Shown here: piece after piece, positions 1-8,790 of the stretch
How the letters are laid out: the number at the start of each line of letters is the position of its first letter
How positions within the stretch are numbered: the first letter of the stretch is position 1
Origin: Ideonella_A sakaiensis_A
GTDB lineage: Bacteria; Pseudomonadota; Gammaproteobacteria; Burkholderiales; Burkholderiaceae_C
Direction of reading: 5' to 3'
NCBI RefSeq assembly: GCF_048320135.1
Contig: NZ_CP182947.1
Coordinates: 3,596,001-3,660,000 of the forward strand
Length of the DNA: 64,000 nucleotides
The notes under the pieces: model-generated
Databases searched by the model: none
Told to the model about the DNA's origin: nothing
Seen by the model: only the letters and a program-made list of their open reading frames with translations
Translations under genes and position numbers: made by a program

Positions 1-1
1 G

Positions 2-457
2 GAACTGCTGGCGCATGTCGACGAAGCCGGCAGCAGTCTGCGCGCGCTCGGCGATCTGCCGGTGCCCGTCGTGTTCGGCCACCTGGGCTATCTGAGCATT
101 GGCGCGGGCGTCGAAGGCGCAGGTTTCCGTGCCCTGCTCGAACTGATGCGTGCCGGGCGCGCCTGGGTCAAGCTGACCGGGCCCTACCGCCTGACGCGCG
201 AGGCCTTGCCGTATCCGGTGGTCGACGAGATCGCCGCCGCCTTGCGCGAGACCGCGGCGGGCCAGCTGGTCTGGGGCACCGACTGGCCTCATGTGATGTT
301 GCGTGGCGTGATGCCCAATGACGCCGATCTCGTCGACCTGCTGAGCAACTGGTTGCCGGACCCGGCACTGCGCAAGCGGGTGCTCGTCGACAACCCGCTG
401 CGGCTTTACGACTTCCCGCCGTTGCGGCCGGCTGAGGCGTCGGGCAAGGCGTCTTGA
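2..457 (+). CDS. amidohydrolase family 2 (TIM-barrel) hydrolase, C-terminal part
   Basis: The gene enters from the left edge, so only the last 151 residues are present. They contain the late part of an amidohydrolase-2 (PF04909) barrel: a GHLG motif near the start, a G-T-D-W-P-H motif carrying the usual metal or catalytic Asp, and an ending of the N-P-x-R-L-Y-x-F type that closes this family. Relatives include 2-pyrone-4,6-dicarboxylate hydrolase and other lactone or decarboxylating hydrolases; the substrate cannot be told from this part. The gene is convergent with pgm, 29 bases away. Family assignment is solid, exact function open. Confidence 0.8.
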   Translation, partial: ELLAHVDEAGSSLRALGDLPVPVVFGHLGYLSIGAGVEGAGFRALLELMRAGRAWVKLTGPYRLTREALPYPVVDEIAAALRETAAGQLVWGTDWPHVMLRGVMPNDADLVDLLSNWLPDPALRKRVLVDNPLRLYDFPPLRPAEASGKAS

Positions 458-465
458 CGGTATGG

Positions 466-491
466 CCTGAGGCCCGGCCCGGATCCTCAGG
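466..491. terminator. hairpin between convergent genes
   Basis: A perfect 7-base inverted repeat (CCTGAGG, 12-base loop, CCTCAGG) lies between the amidohydrolase stop and the end of pgm and includes the pgm stop codon. There is no U-tract, so it may act only weakly or serve as a 3'-end stabiliser. Confidence 0.3.
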
Positions 492-2121
492 TCACGACCG
501 TCGGCACGCTGCGCCCGGTGCGCTGCCGGATCCCGGCCAGTTCGTCGGCCGCGGCGATCAGCGTGGCCAGCGCCTGCTGGGTCTCGATGCCGTGCTGCGC
601 CGGATCGGCCTCGAAGCGTTCCAGGTAGACCCGCAGCGTTGCACCCTCGGTGCCGGTGCCGGAAAGCCGGTAGACGATTCGCGAACCATCGGCGAAGCCG
701 ATGCGGATGCCTTGCGCGGTGCTGACCGAGCCGTCGACCGGGTCGGTGTATGAAAAATCGTCGGCGCTCGCGATCGTCAGCCCGGCAACCGTGCGGCCCG
801 GCAGGCTGGCCAGCGATTCCCGCAGCTGCTGCATCAGCCCGTTGGCCGCCGCGGCGTCGACACCTTCGTGGTCGTGCCGTGAGTAGAAATTGCGGCCGAA
901 GCGGCGCCAGTGGTCGCGCACGATCTGCTCGACCGACATGTTGCGCGCTGCGATCACGTCGAGCCAGAACAGCACTGCCCACAAGCCATCCTTCTCGCGC
1001 ACATGGTCGCTGCCGGTGCCGGCGCTTTCCTCGCCGCACAACGTGACCTTGCCGGCATCGAGCAGGTTGCCGAAAAATTTCCAGCCGGTCGGCGTTTCGA
1101 AGCAGCCGATGCCCAGCGCCTCGGCGACCCGGTCGACCGCGCCGCTGGTCGGCATCGACCGCGCGACGCCGGCCAGCCCGCCGGCATAACCGGGCACCAG
1201 GTGCGCATTCGCCGCAAGCACCGCCAGGCTGTCGCTCGGCGTCACGATGAATCGGCTGCCGACGATCATGTTGCGGTCGCCGTCGCCATCGCTGGCGGCG
1301 CCGAAATCGGGCGCATCGGGGCCGAACATCCGCAGGATCAGCTCCTCGGCATAGGTCGGGTTCGGATCGGGATGGCCGCCGCCGAAATCGGGCAGCGGCC
1401 GCCCATTGATCACGCTGGCCGGCGGTGCACCGAGCCGCTTGACGAGGATCTCGCTGGCATACGGCCCGGTGACCGCATGCATCGCATCGAAGCAGATGCG
1501 GAAACCGCCGGAGCGCAGCAGCCGGCCGATGCGTTCGAAATCGAACAGCGTCGCCAGCAGGTCGGCATGGTCGGCAACCGGGTCGATCACCTCGACCGTC
1601 GTGTCGCCGATGCGGCTGCTGCCGAGCGTCTCGAGATCGATGTCCGGCGTCTCGAGCGTCAGGTAACGCGAGATCGACTGGGTGTTGGCATGGATCGCCT
1701 CGGTGATCTTTTCAGGTGCCGGGCCGCCGTTGCCGATGTTGTACTTGATGCCGAAATCGCCGTCCGGCCCGCCCGGGTTGTGGCTTGCAGACAACACGAT
1801 CCCGCCGAATGCCTGGTGTTTGCGGATCACGCAACTCGCCGCCGGCGTCGACAGGATGCCGCCGCGGCCGACCAGCACCCGGCCGAAGCCGTTTGCCGCG
1901 GCCATCCTCACGATGGTCTGGATTGCCTGGTCGTTGAAGAAACGGCCGTCGCCACCGACGACCAGCGTCTGTCCCTGGTAGCCCTGCAGTGAATCGAAGA
2001 TCGACTGGACAAAATTTTCAAGGTACGGCGGCTGGCGGAAAACCGCGACCTTCTTGCGCAGTCCGGAGGTGCCGGGTCGCTGGCCGGCAATCGGTTGGGT
2101 GGCGTTGATGCTGGGATTCAT
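487..2121 (-). CDS. pgm: phosphoglucomutase, alpha-D-glucose phosphate-specific
   Basis: Interconverts glucose-1-phosphate and glucose-6-phosphate, feeding UDP-glucose and glycogen or exopolysaccharide synthesis in the cytoplasm. The 544-residue product has the phosphohexomutase layout: the catalytic loop S-A-S-H-N-P with phosphoserine Ser113, the metal loop D-G-D-G-D-R near residue 278, a C-G-E-E-S-A-G sugar-binding loop, and a C-terminal R-L-S-G-T-G-T-E-G phosphate-binding loop. The start is fixed by an AGGAGG ribosome-binding site 5 bases upstream; the reading frame stays open further upstream but that extension is not protein-like and would overlap ubiE. It is divergent from the DUF971 gene. 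Confidence 0.95.
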   Translation of the reverse strand: MNPSINATQPIAGQRPGTSGLRKKVAVFRQPPYLENFVQSIFDSLQGYQGQTLVVGGDGRFFNDQAIQTIVRMAAANGFGRVLVGRGGILSTPAASCVIRKHQAFGGIVLSASHNPGGPDGDFGIKYNIGNGGPAPEKITEAIHANTQSISRYLTLETPDIDLETLGSSRIGDTTVEVIDPVADHADLLATLFDFERIGRLLRSGGFRICFDAMHAVTGPYASEILVKRLGAPPASVINGRPLPDFGGGHPDPNPTYAEELILRMFGPDAPDFGAASDGDGDRNMIVGSRFIVTPSDSLAVLAANAHLVPGYAGGLAGVARSMPTSGAVDRVAEALGIGCFETPTGWKFFGNLLDAGKVTLCGEESAGTGSDHVREKDGLWAVLFWLDVIAARNMSVEQIVRDHWRRFGRNFYSRHDHEGVDAAAANGLMQQLRESLASLPGRTVAGLTIASADDFSYTDPVDGSVSTAQGIRIGFADGSRIVYRLSGTGTEGATLRVYLERFEADPAQHGIETQQALATLIAAADELAGIRQRTGRSVPTVVT

Positions 2122-2126
2122 TCGGG

Positions 2127-2132
2127 CCTCCT
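2127..2132 (-). promoter_or_regulatory. Shine-Dalgarno site of pgm
   Basis: A perfect AGGAGG lies 5 bases before the pgm ATG. It decides the start at 2121 over much longer open-frame alternatives. Confidence 0.8.
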
Positions 2133-2225
2133 GATCGCATTGATTGTGCAATGGCGATGTCCCTGTCGGCGCGTCGCCCGTCGACCGTTGGCTAAACTCG
2201 GTATTCCTCGATTCGCCACGATGAC

Positions 2226-2657
2226 ATGTCCGGTCCGACTGCCAGTCCAAGAAAAACCGCGCCGCAGCCGACCGCATTGACGGTGCACCAGCAGTCGAAG
2301 GTGCTCGAGGTTGGTTTCTCGGATGGCAAGGTATTCCGCATTCCGTTCGAACTGATGCGCATCTATTCGCCGTCGGCCGAAGTGCAGGGCCACGGGCCGG
2401 GGCAGGAAGTGCTGCAGACCGGCAAGCGCGATGTCGGCCTCGTATCGCTCGAGCAGGTCGGCAACTATGCGGTGCAGCCGCTGTTTTCCGACGGCCACAA
2501 CAGCGGCATCTTCTCGTGGGAGTACCTGTATTTCCTCGGCTCGCAGCAGGACGAGTTGTGGCAGCAGTACGAGCAGCGGCTGCAAGCCGCCGGCGCCGAC
2601 CGCGACGCGCCGATGAGTACCGCGTCGGGATCGGCGTGTGGCAGTCATCACCATTGA
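2226..2657 (+). CDS. DUF971 family protein (gamma-butyrobetaine hydroxylase N-domain-like)
   Basis: A 143-residue protein consisting of one DUF971 domain, the small fold also found at the N-terminus of gamma-butyrobetaine hydroxylase. Visible family marks are the L-x-V-x-F-S-D-G-x-x-F-R-I-P stretch around residues 27-41, an R-x-Y-S-P-S-A-E-V-Q-G-H-G motif, G-N-Y-A-V-Q-P-x-F-x-D-G-H-x-x-G-I-F-S-W, and the short C-terminal A-C-G-S-H tail. It sits 19 bases upstream of ubiE, as it often does in betaproteobacteria, which hints at a role near ubiquinone or Fe-S metabolism; the biochemical function is not established. Confidence 0.85.
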   Translation: MSGPTASPRKTAPQPTALTVHQQSKVLEVGFSDGKVFRIPFELMRIYSPSAEVQGHGPGQEVLQTGKRDVGLVSLEQVGNYAVQPLFSDGHNSGIFSWEYLYFLGSQQDELWQQYEQRLQAAGADRDAPMSTASGSACGSHHH

Positions 2658-2676
2658 ACGCACGCACTGGATCGGC

Positions 2677-3408
2677 ATGAGCGACACCCATTTCGGATTC
2701 GAGACCGTCGACGAAAAGCAGAAGGCGCAGCGTGTTCGTGGCGTCTTCGATTCGGTGGCGTCGAAATACGACGTGATGAACGACCTGATGTCGATGGGAC
2801 TGCATCGTGCATGGAAAGCCTATACGGTGGCGGTTGCCGACGTGCGCGACGGCGACCGCGTGCTCGATCTGGCCGGCGGCACCGGCGACCTGGCGCGCGC
2901 GTTCGCGAAGCGGGTCGGCAGCCGCGGGATGGTCGTCCATACCGACATCAACGAGGCGATGCTGCGCCAGGGCCGCAGCCGGCTCGAGGACGAAGGGCTG
3001 CTGCTGCCGACGACGCTGTGCGACGCCGAGTCGCTGCCGTTCAAGAGCGACAGTTTCAAGCTCGTGACGGTGGCCTTCGGGCTGCGCAACATGACGCACA
3101 AGGAGCGCGCGCTGGCCGAGATGAACCGCGTGCTGCAGCCCGGTGGCCGGCTGCTGGTGCTCGAATTCTCGAAGGTCGCCGAGCCGCTCGAGAAGGTCTA
3201 CGACTGGTATTCGTTCCGCGTGCTGCCGCGGATCGGCCAGCTGGTCGCCGGCGATGCCGCCAGTTACCGTTACCTCGCCGAATCGATCCGCGTCCATCCG
3301 GGCCCGGCCGAGCTGAAGGCGATGATGAAATCGGCCGGCTTCGGCCATGTCGATGTCCATCCGATGACCGCAGGTGTCGTCGCCTTGCACGTGGGTGTCA
3401 AATGCTGA
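2677..3408 (+). CDS. ubiE: ubiquinone/menaquinone C-methyltransferase UbiE
   Basis: SAM-dependent C-methylation of the benzoquinol ring in ubiquinone synthesis. The 243-residue product starts with the characteristic T-H-F-G-F-E-T-V stretch and has SAM motif I D-L-A-G-G-T-G-D (residues 64-71), the A-F-G-L-R-N motif and the late Y-R-Y-L-A-E-S-I-R-x-H-P signature that separates UbiE from general methyltransferases. The Met at 2677 is chosen because homologues begin here; an in-frame Met 13 codons upstream would overlap the DUF971 gene. The stop overlaps the next gene by 7 bases. Confidence 0.95.
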   Translation: MSDTHFGFETVDEKQKAQRVRGVFDSVASKYDVMNDLMSMGLHRAWKAYTVAVADVRDGDRVLDLAGGTGDLARAFAKRVGSRGMVVHTDINEAMLRQGRSRLEDEGLLLPTTLCDAESLPFKSDSFKLVTVAFGLRNMTHKERALAEMNRVLQPGGRLLVLEFSKVAEPLEKVYDWYSFRVLPRIGQLVAGDAASYRYLAESIRVHPGPAELKAMMKSAGFGHVDVHPMTAGVVALHVGVKC

Positions 3409-3911
3409 TGCCCGGGCTGGTGCTGCTCGGCAGCCATGCCATCGGCTGGGTCGGGCGGCGCCGCCCCGGCGGGCGCGTCAAGCTGCGCCGCGCAGCCTGC
3501 AAGCAGCCGGCAATTGCCTTGCCGGCCGAGGTCGACATCACCCACCTGCTCGAAGCGGTGCGCCAGCAGTTCATCAAGCTGCAGGCCGCATGGGACGCCG
3601 CCGATCTGTCGACGCTCGGCGCGTTGACGACGCCGCAGATGCTGGCCGAGCTGTGCGCCCACTTTCCGCCCGAGGGCAGCCCGCCGAACCGCACCGACGT
3701 GCTGGCGGTGCAGGCCAAGCTGCTCGGCTTCGACGACCTCGACTCGGCCTGGGTCGCGACGATCGAATTTACCGGGATGATCCGCGAGGCACCCGACCGC
3801 GAGCCGACACCGTTCCGCGAACTGTGGCTGCTGACCCGCGATCGCCAGCAACCGCCGGGCCCGGCCTGTGGCGGACCTTGGCGGCTGGCGAGGCAGCAGG
3901 CGCTGCTCTGA
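3402..3911 (+). CDS. Tim44-like domain protein
   Basis: A 169-residue protein whose residues from about 45 to the end match the bacterial Tim44-like domain, with the typical F-x-x-L-Q-A-A-W-D-A-x-D-L-x-x-L run and a following T-x-x-M-x-A-E-L. Homologues in the same position after ubiE are usually longer, with a signal or membrane segment and a Gly-rich linker before the domain; here the N-terminal part is short and basic (G-R-R-R-P-G-G), so it may be truncated or mis-started. The start codon overlaps the ubiE stop (ATGCTGA). Function unknown; coupling to ubiE is clear. Confidence 0.75.
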   Translation: MLMPGLVLLGSHAIGWVGRRRPGGRVKLRRAACKQPAIALPAEVDITHLLEAVRQQFIKLQAAWDAADLSTLGALTTPQMLAELCAHFPPEGSPPNRTDVLAVQAKLLGFDDLDSAWVATIEFTGMIREAPDREPTPFRELWLLTRDRQQPPGPACGGPWRLARQQALL

Positions 3912-3947
3912 CGCCGCCGGAGACGGCGCCAGCCACGGGCAGGCGGT

Positions 3948-3966
3948 TCGGGGGGCCTACCCCCGA
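3948..3966. terminator. GC hairpin between convergent genes
   Basis: A perfect inverted repeat (TCGGGGG, 5-base loop, CCCCCGA) lies at the 3' end of manC facing the Tim44-like gene. It is GC-only, with no U-tract on either side, so termination is uncertain. Confidence 0.25.
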
Positions 3967-5417
3967 CCGTAGGTATCCTCGTAGCGAACGATGTCGTCTT
4001 CGCCGAGGTAGCTGCCCGACTGCACCTCGATGATCTCGAGCGGCACCTTGCCGGGGTTGGCAAGGCGGTGGATCTGGCCGAGCGGGATGTAGGTGCTCTG
4101 GTTTTCGGTCAGGATCATCACCTGATCGCCGTTCGTCACTTCAGCGGTGCCGCTGACGACGATCCAGTGCTCGGCGCGGTGGTGGTGTTTCTGCAGGCTC
4201 AGCGAAGCGCCCGGCTTGACCATGATGCGCTTGACCTGGAAACGCGGCCCGGAATCGATGCTGTCGTACCAGCCCCACGGCCGGTGCACCAGGCGGTGCA
4301 GCGTATGTTCGCTGCGCTTGTTTTTCTCGAGCTGGCCGACGATCTGCTTGACCTCCTGGCTGCGCGCGCGGTCGGCGACCAGCACCGCGTCGGCGGTCTC
4401 GATGACGATCACGTTGTCGAGGCCGACGACGCCGACCAGTCGGCTGCTCGCATGGACCAGCGTATTGCTGCTGGCGCTGACCATCGCATCGCCGACGCTG
4501 GCATTGCCGGCGCCGTCCTTGTCGCTGACCTGCCAGACCGCATCCCAGGCGCCGAGGTCGGACCAACCGGCGTCGAGCGGCACCATCCGGATGTCGAAGG
4601 CGTTCGAACCGGGGCATTTCTCGAGCACTGCGTAGTCGACCGATTCGCTCGGAATCCGCGCAAATTCGGCCTTGCCGGGGCGGATGAAGCTGGCGTCTGC
4701 GGTTTTTACCGCCCACGCAGCGTCGCAGCCATCGGCGATGTCGGGGCGGAACTCGCGCAGCGCCTGCAGCCAGACCGACGCGCGGACGACGAACATCCCG
4801 GCATTCCAGTAGTAGCTGCCGTTCGCGACATAGCGTTCGGCGGTTGCGAGGTCGGGCTTTTCGACAAACTGCGCAACCTTCTGCGCGCCGTCGCCGATGT
4901 CGTCGGCACGGATATAGCCAAAGCCGGTTTCCGGCCGGTCCGGCTTGATGCCGAGCAAGACGATCTTGCCGTCCGCGGCAACGCGGATCGCCTGCTGCAT
5001 CGCCTGCGTGAATGCCGGCTCGCTGGTCACCGTCTGGTCGGCCGGCGTCACGACGAGCACTGGGTCGGCGCCTGCTTCGACCGCACGCAGCGCAGCGATC
5101 GTCATCGCTGGCGCGGTATTGCGGCCGGCCGGCTCGAGCAGCAGGCTGGCCGCGGCACCGTTCGGCAGCGCCAGTTCACGCAATTGCTCGAGGACCAGAA
5201 AGCGGTGCTCCTCGTTGCCGACGATGCACGGTGCGGCGACCTCGATGTCATTGCCGGCCAGGCCAGCGAGGCGGCTCGCCGCCTGCTGGAACAGGCTCTG
5301 GTCGCCATGCAGCACCAGAAACTGTTTCGGATAACCGGCCCTTGAAAGCGGCCAAAGGCGGGTGCCGCTGCCGCCGGCGATGATCACCGGCGAGACCTGG
5401 ATAGCAGTCTTGTTCAT
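3957..5417 (-). CDS. manC: mannose-1-phosphate guanylyltransferase / mannose-6-phosphate isomerase
   Basis: Bifunctional enzyme of GDP-mannose synthesis (type II PMI-GMP, the ManC/AlgA/CpsB family). Residues 15-23 hold the nucleotidyltransferase loop G-G-S-G-T-R-L-W-P and residues 30-33 P-K-Q-F. The last 110 residues form the cupin isomerase domain with an H-H-H-x-A-E-H-W metal motif and a late L-x-E-I-Q-x-G-x-Y-L-G-E-D-D-I-x-R-x-E-D. The length of 486 residues is normal. It is transcribed with galE (36 bases between), both inverted relative to the surrounding ubiquinone genes, and supplies sugars for surface polysaccharide. Confidence 0.95.
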   Translation of the reverse strand: MNKTAIQVSPVIIAGGSGTRLWPLSRAGYPKQFLVLHGDQSLFQQAASRLAGLAGNDIEVAAPCIVGNEEHRFLVLEQLRELALPNGAAASLLLEPAGRNTAPAMTIAALRAVEAGADPVLVVTPADQTVTSEPAFTQAMQQAIRVAADGKIVLLGIKPDRPETGFGYIRADDIGDGAQKVAQFVEKPDLATAERYVANGSYYWNAGMFVVRASVWLQALREFRPDIADGCDAAWAVKTADASFIRPGKAEFARIPSESVDYAVLEKCPGSNAFDIRMVPLDAGWSDLGAWDAVWQVSDKDGAGNASVGDAMVSASSNTLVHASSRLVGVVGLDNVIVIETADAVLVADRARSQEVKQIVGQLEKNKRSEHTLHRLVHRPWGWYDSIDSGPRFQVKRIMVKPGASLSLQKHHHRAEHWIVVSGTAEVTNGDQVMILTENQSTYIPLGQIHRLANPGKVPLEIIEVQSGSYLGEDDIVRYEDTYGRG

Positions 5418-5453
5418 GACCGTTGCTCGTGTCGAAAAAGTTGGATCGGCCGC

Positions 5454-6485
5454 TCAGCGGCCTGCGGCGGCAAAGCCGTCCGGATTGAGCCGTTGCCAGC
5501 GCCAGCTGTCGATGCACATCGTGTCGAGGTCGCGCTCGGCGCGCCAGCCGAGCAATTGCTGCGCCAGGGTCGGATCTGCATAACAGGCATCGATGTCGCC
5601 GGGGCGGCGGCCGACGATGTCGAAGGGTACGGGCCGACCACTGGCGCGCTCGAATGCACGAACCAGCTCGAGCACGCTGTAACCGGTGCCGGTGCCGAGG
5701 TTGACGGTCAGCAGGCCCGGCTTGTCGAGCAGCCTGCGCAGCGCCGCGACATGGCCCGCGGCCAGGTCGACGACGTGGATATAGTCGCGCACGCCGGTGC
5801 CGTCGGGCGTTGCATAGTCGGAGCCGAACACCTGCAGCCGCTCGCGTTTGCCGACGGCCACCTGGGTGATATAGGGCATCAGGTTGTTCGGTATGCCGCG
5901 CGGGTCTTCGCCGATGCGCCCGCTCTCATGGGCGCCGACGGGATTGAAATAGCGCAGCAGAGCGATCCGCCAGCCGGCATCGGCCCGATGCAGATCGCGC
6001 AGCATGTTTTCGCCGATCAGCTTGGTCGCGCCGTAGGGATTGGTGAAGCCGAGCGGCGAATCCTCGCTGATCGGCAGCCGTTCCGGCTTGCCATAGACGG
6101 TCGCGCTCGAACTGAAGACCAGCGCCTTCGCATCGTGGCGGGTCAGGCCACGGCACAGGCTGAACAGGCTGCCGAGGTTGTTCGCGTAGTAGTCGAGCGG
6201 CTTGCTGGTGCTTTCGCCGACCGCCTTGAAAGCGGCGAAATGCACTGCGGCATCGACGCGGTGGCGCTCGATCAACGCATCGAGCGCGGCTTCGTCGCGG
6301 ACATCGAGCTGCTCGAAAACCGGCGTCGTGCCGCTCAACTCGCGCAGCCGGTCGAGCACGGCCGGCGAACTGTTGCTGAAGTTGTCGACTCCGACGACGT
6401 CGAAGCCGGCCTGCAGCAGCGCCAGCCAGGTGTGCGAGCCGATATAGCCGGTGGCACCGGTCAGCAGGATCTTCGCTTCTTTCAT
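5454..6485 (-). CDS. galE: UDP-glucose 4-epimerase
   Basis: Extended short-chain dehydrogenase interconverting UDP-glucose and UDP-galactose. The NAD-binding G-A-T-G-Y-I-G is at residues 10-16, the catalytic S-S-S-A-T-V-Y-G region at 125-132 and the Y-G-A-T-K catalytic pair Tyr151/Lys155. The 343-residue length and the D-G-T-G-V-R-D-Y-I-H-V-D substrate motif are typical of GalE. It is the first gene of a galE-manC pair and is divergent from ubiJ, with 85 bases between the starts. Confidence 0.95.
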   Translation of the reverse strand: MKEAKILLTGATGYIGSHTWLALLQAGFDVVGVDNFSNSSPAVLDRLRELSGTTPVFEQLDVRDEAALDALIERHRVDAAVHFAAFKAVGESTSKPLDYYANNLGSLFSLCRGLTRHDAKALVFSSSATVYGKPERLPISEDSPLGFTNPYGATKLIGENMLRDLHRADAGWRIALLRYFNPVGAHESGRIGEDPRGIPNNLMPYITQVAVGKRERLQVFGSDYATPDGTGVRDYIHVVDLAAGHVAALRRLLDKPGLLTVNLGTGTGYSVLELVRAFERASGRPVPFDIVGRRPGDIDACYADPTLAQQLLGWRAERDLDTMCIDSWRWQRLNPDGFAAAGR

Positions 6486-6570
6486 CGCTGCGGATTGTGC
6501 CGCATCGCTTGCCGCGAGAGCCTCCGCGCAGCGCGCTGGCCGCAGCGCGGCGCAGTGTCAGAATCGCGAC

Positions 6571-7122
6571 ATGTTGAATACCTTCCGATCACTGGCGGCG
6601 CCGGCCGCGCTGCGACGCCTGACCTTGCTGCTGAACCATGTGCTGGCTTCCGAACCGGCGGCCAGTGAGCGACTGAAACAACACCAGGGGCGCAGCATCG
6701 TCGTCGAGCTGGAGCGCTGGCCGAGCCTGCTGCCTGCGCTGCCGCCGCTGGCGTTTGCCGTGACGCCGGCCGGCCTGCTCGAATGGAACGAGGGGCCCGC
6801 GGCAGCTGCCGCGTCGGCCGAGGCGGCAGCCGATCTGCGGGTCAACATCGACGCATCGAATCCGGCGCTGCTGCTGGCCAGGGGCCTGACCGGCGAGCGT
6901 CCGCGCATCGACATCGCCGGCGACGCCGCTTTTGCGACCGACGTCAACTGGCTGTTCGAGAACCTGCGCTGGGATGTGCAGGAGGATCTGGCGCGGCTGG
7001 TCGGTGATGCACCGGCGCGTGAACTGGCGCGTTTCGGCCGGATGATCGCGTCGGCACTTCGTGCCGCGGTCGACCGCATCGGCCGGATGGCGCCGGGTTC
7101 GTCGGAGCCGCCGACTCGATGA
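6571..7122 (+). CDS. ubiJ: ubiquinone biosynthesis accessory protein UbiJ (SCP2-like)
   Basis: A 183-residue protein with an SCP2-like lipid-binding fold in about residues 15-115 and a C-terminal helix of the R-x-x-x-x-L-R-x-A-V-D-R-I type. UbiJ, with UbiK, carries polyprenyl intermediates in the aerobic ubiquinone complex. The assignment rests on fold-like sequence (R-x-x-V-E-L-x-x-W-P, then G-D-A-x-F-A-x-D-V-N-W-L-F-E-N-L-R-W-D-x-E-E/Q-D-L-A) and position: its stop overlaps the ubiB start (ATGA). The start is the Met matching homologues; upstream in-frame sequence lies in the galE leader. Confidence 0.88.
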   Translation: MLNTFRSLAAPAALRRLTLLLNHVLASEPAASERLKQHQGRSIVVELERWPSLLPALPPLAFAVTPAGLLEWNEGPAAAAASAEAAADLRVNIDASNPALLLARGLTGERPRIDIAGDAAFATDVNWLFENLRWDVQEDLARLVGDAPARELARFGRMIASALRAAVDRIGRMAPGSSEPPTR

Positions 7123-8660
7123 GGCACCTCGCTCGGCTGATCCTGATCGTCTATACGGTCTTTCGTTACGGTCTGGACGAGCTGGCACTGTCGAACATCC
7201 GCAAGCCGTGGATGCGGGTGTTGCTGCGCGTCATCACCGTCGGGCGTCGCCTCGACGCGCCGCGCGGCGTGCGGCTGCGGCTTGCGCTCGAACGGCTGGG
7301 GCCGATCTTCGTCAAGTTCGGCCAGGTGCTGTCAACCCGGCGCGACCTGATTCCGGCCGACGTCGCCGAGGAACTGGCCCGGCTGCAGGACGACGTGCCG
7401 CCGTTTCCGGCGGCGCAGGCGCGGGCGCTGATCGAGCGTGCGTTCGGCCGGCGGATCGAGGAAATCTTCTCCAGTTTCGAAGCCGAGGCGGTGGCCAGCG
7501 CGTCGATCGCCCAGGTCCATTTCGCGACGCTGATGGACGGCCGCGAGGTCGCCGTCAAGGTGCTGCGGCCGGGCATGCTGGCGGTCATCGACGACGACCT
7601 GTCGCTGATGCGCACGCTGGCGCGCTGGGTCGAGCGGCTGTCGGCCGACGGCAAGCGGCTGAAGCCGCGCGAGGTCGTCGCCGAATTCGACAACTACCTG
7701 CACGACGAGCTCGATCTGGTGCGGGAGGCGGCCAATGCCGCGCAACTGCGCCGCAACATGGCGGAGCTGAGGCTGGTGATGGTGCCCGAGATGTACTGGG
7801 ACTTGTGCACCAAGACCGTCATCGTGATGGAGCGCATGACCGGCGTGCCGATCAGCCAGATCCAGCGGCTGCGCGATGCCGGCGTCGACATTCCGAAGCT
7901 CGCCCGCGACGGCGTGACGATCTTTTTCACGCAGGTTTTCCGCGACGGTTTTTTCCACGCCGACATGCATCCGGGCAACATCCAGGTCAGCCTGGCGCCG
8001 GAAACCTTCGGCCGCTATATCGCGCTCGATTTCGGCATCGTCGGCACGCTGACCGAAACCGACAAGGACTACCTGGCGCAGAATTTCATCGCCTTCTTCC
8101 GCCGCGATTACAAGCGGGTCGCCGAACTGCACGTCGAAAGCGGCTGGGTGCCGCCGCAGACGCGGGTCGATGCGCTCGAGGGTGCGATCCGCGCGGTCTG
8201 CGAGCCTCAGTTCGACCGGCCGCTGAAGGACATCTCGCTCGGCCAGGTGCTGCTGCGGCTGTTCCAGACCTCGCGCCGGTTCAATGTCGAGATCCAGCCG
8301 CAGCTGGTGCTGCTGCAGAAGACCTTGCTGAATATCGAGGGCCTGGGCCGCCAGCTCGATCCGGAGCTCGACCTGTGGGTCACCGCACGACCCTTTCTCG
8401 AACGCTGGATGGAAGACCAGATCGGCTGGGACGGCCTGGTGAATCGGCTGAAAAACGAGGCGCCCCGCTATGTGCAGCTGTTGCCGGAACTGCCGCGGCT
8501 GCTGCACCAGGCGTTGCAGCCGCGCCCGGCGATCGAGGCCAGGCTGCTCGCCGAACTGCTCGAGGACCGGCGGCGCAGCCGGCGGATGTGGCAGCAGATC
8601 GGTGCGTTGCTGCTCGGATTTGCCGGTGGCGCGGTGATGGTGCTGTTTTTCGTTTATTGA
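7119..8660 (+). CDS. ubiB: ubiquinone biosynthesis regulatory protein kinase UbiB
   Basis: ABC1/ADCK-type atypical kinase or ATPase needed for aerobic ubiquinone synthesis. The 513-residue product shows the family's K-F-G-Q motif (V-K-F-G-Q-V-L-S-T-R-R-D), an invariant Lys in V-A-V-K-V-L-R-P, the catalytic loop F-F-H-A-D-M-H-P-G-N, and a D-F-G-I-V-G metal motif. The last 20 residues form a membrane helix (L-L-L-G-F-A-G-G-A-V-M-V-L-F-F). It is translationally coupled to ubiJ by a 4-base ATGA overlap. Confidence 0.95.
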   Translation: MRHLARLILIVYTVFRYGLDELALSNIRKPWMRVLLRVITVGRRLDAPRGVRLRLALERLGPIFVKFGQVLSTRRDLIPADVAEELARLQDDVPPFPAAQARALIERAFGRRIEEIFSSFEAEAVASASIAQVHFATLMDGREVAVKVLRPGMLAVIDDDLSLMRTLARWVERLSADGKRLKPREVVAEFDNYLHDELDLVREAANAAQLRRNMAELRLVMVPEMYWDLCTKTVIVMERMTGVPISQIQRLRDAGVDIPKLARDGVTIFFTQVFRDGFFHADMHPGNIQVSLAPETFGRYIALDFGIVGTLTETDKDYLAQNFIAFFRRDYKRVAELHVESGWVPPQTRVDALEGAIRAVCEPQFDRPLKDISLGQVLLRLFQTSRRFNVEIQPQLVLLQKTLLNIEGLGRQLDPELDLWVTARPFLERWMEDQIGWDGLVNRLKNEAPRYVQLLPELPRLLHQALQPRPAIEARLLAELLEDRRRSRRMWQQIGALLLGFAGGAVMVLFFVY

Positions 8661-8790
8661 GGTCGCCGGCGGCGGCTGCGGACGCAGACAAGCCCCCGGC
8701 TGCACCGATTTGGCGGGACGGAATAGAATCGAGGGTTTTTCATCTTCCGTCCGGATTGATCGGGCGGACCCACCCCCGAGAAAGAATCCG

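Noticed and set aside
2122..3390. Upstream open extension of the pgm frame, about 420 codons
   Set aside because: It runs through ubiE and the DUF971 gene in reverse, whereas pgm has a perfect ribosome-binding site at 2127-2132.
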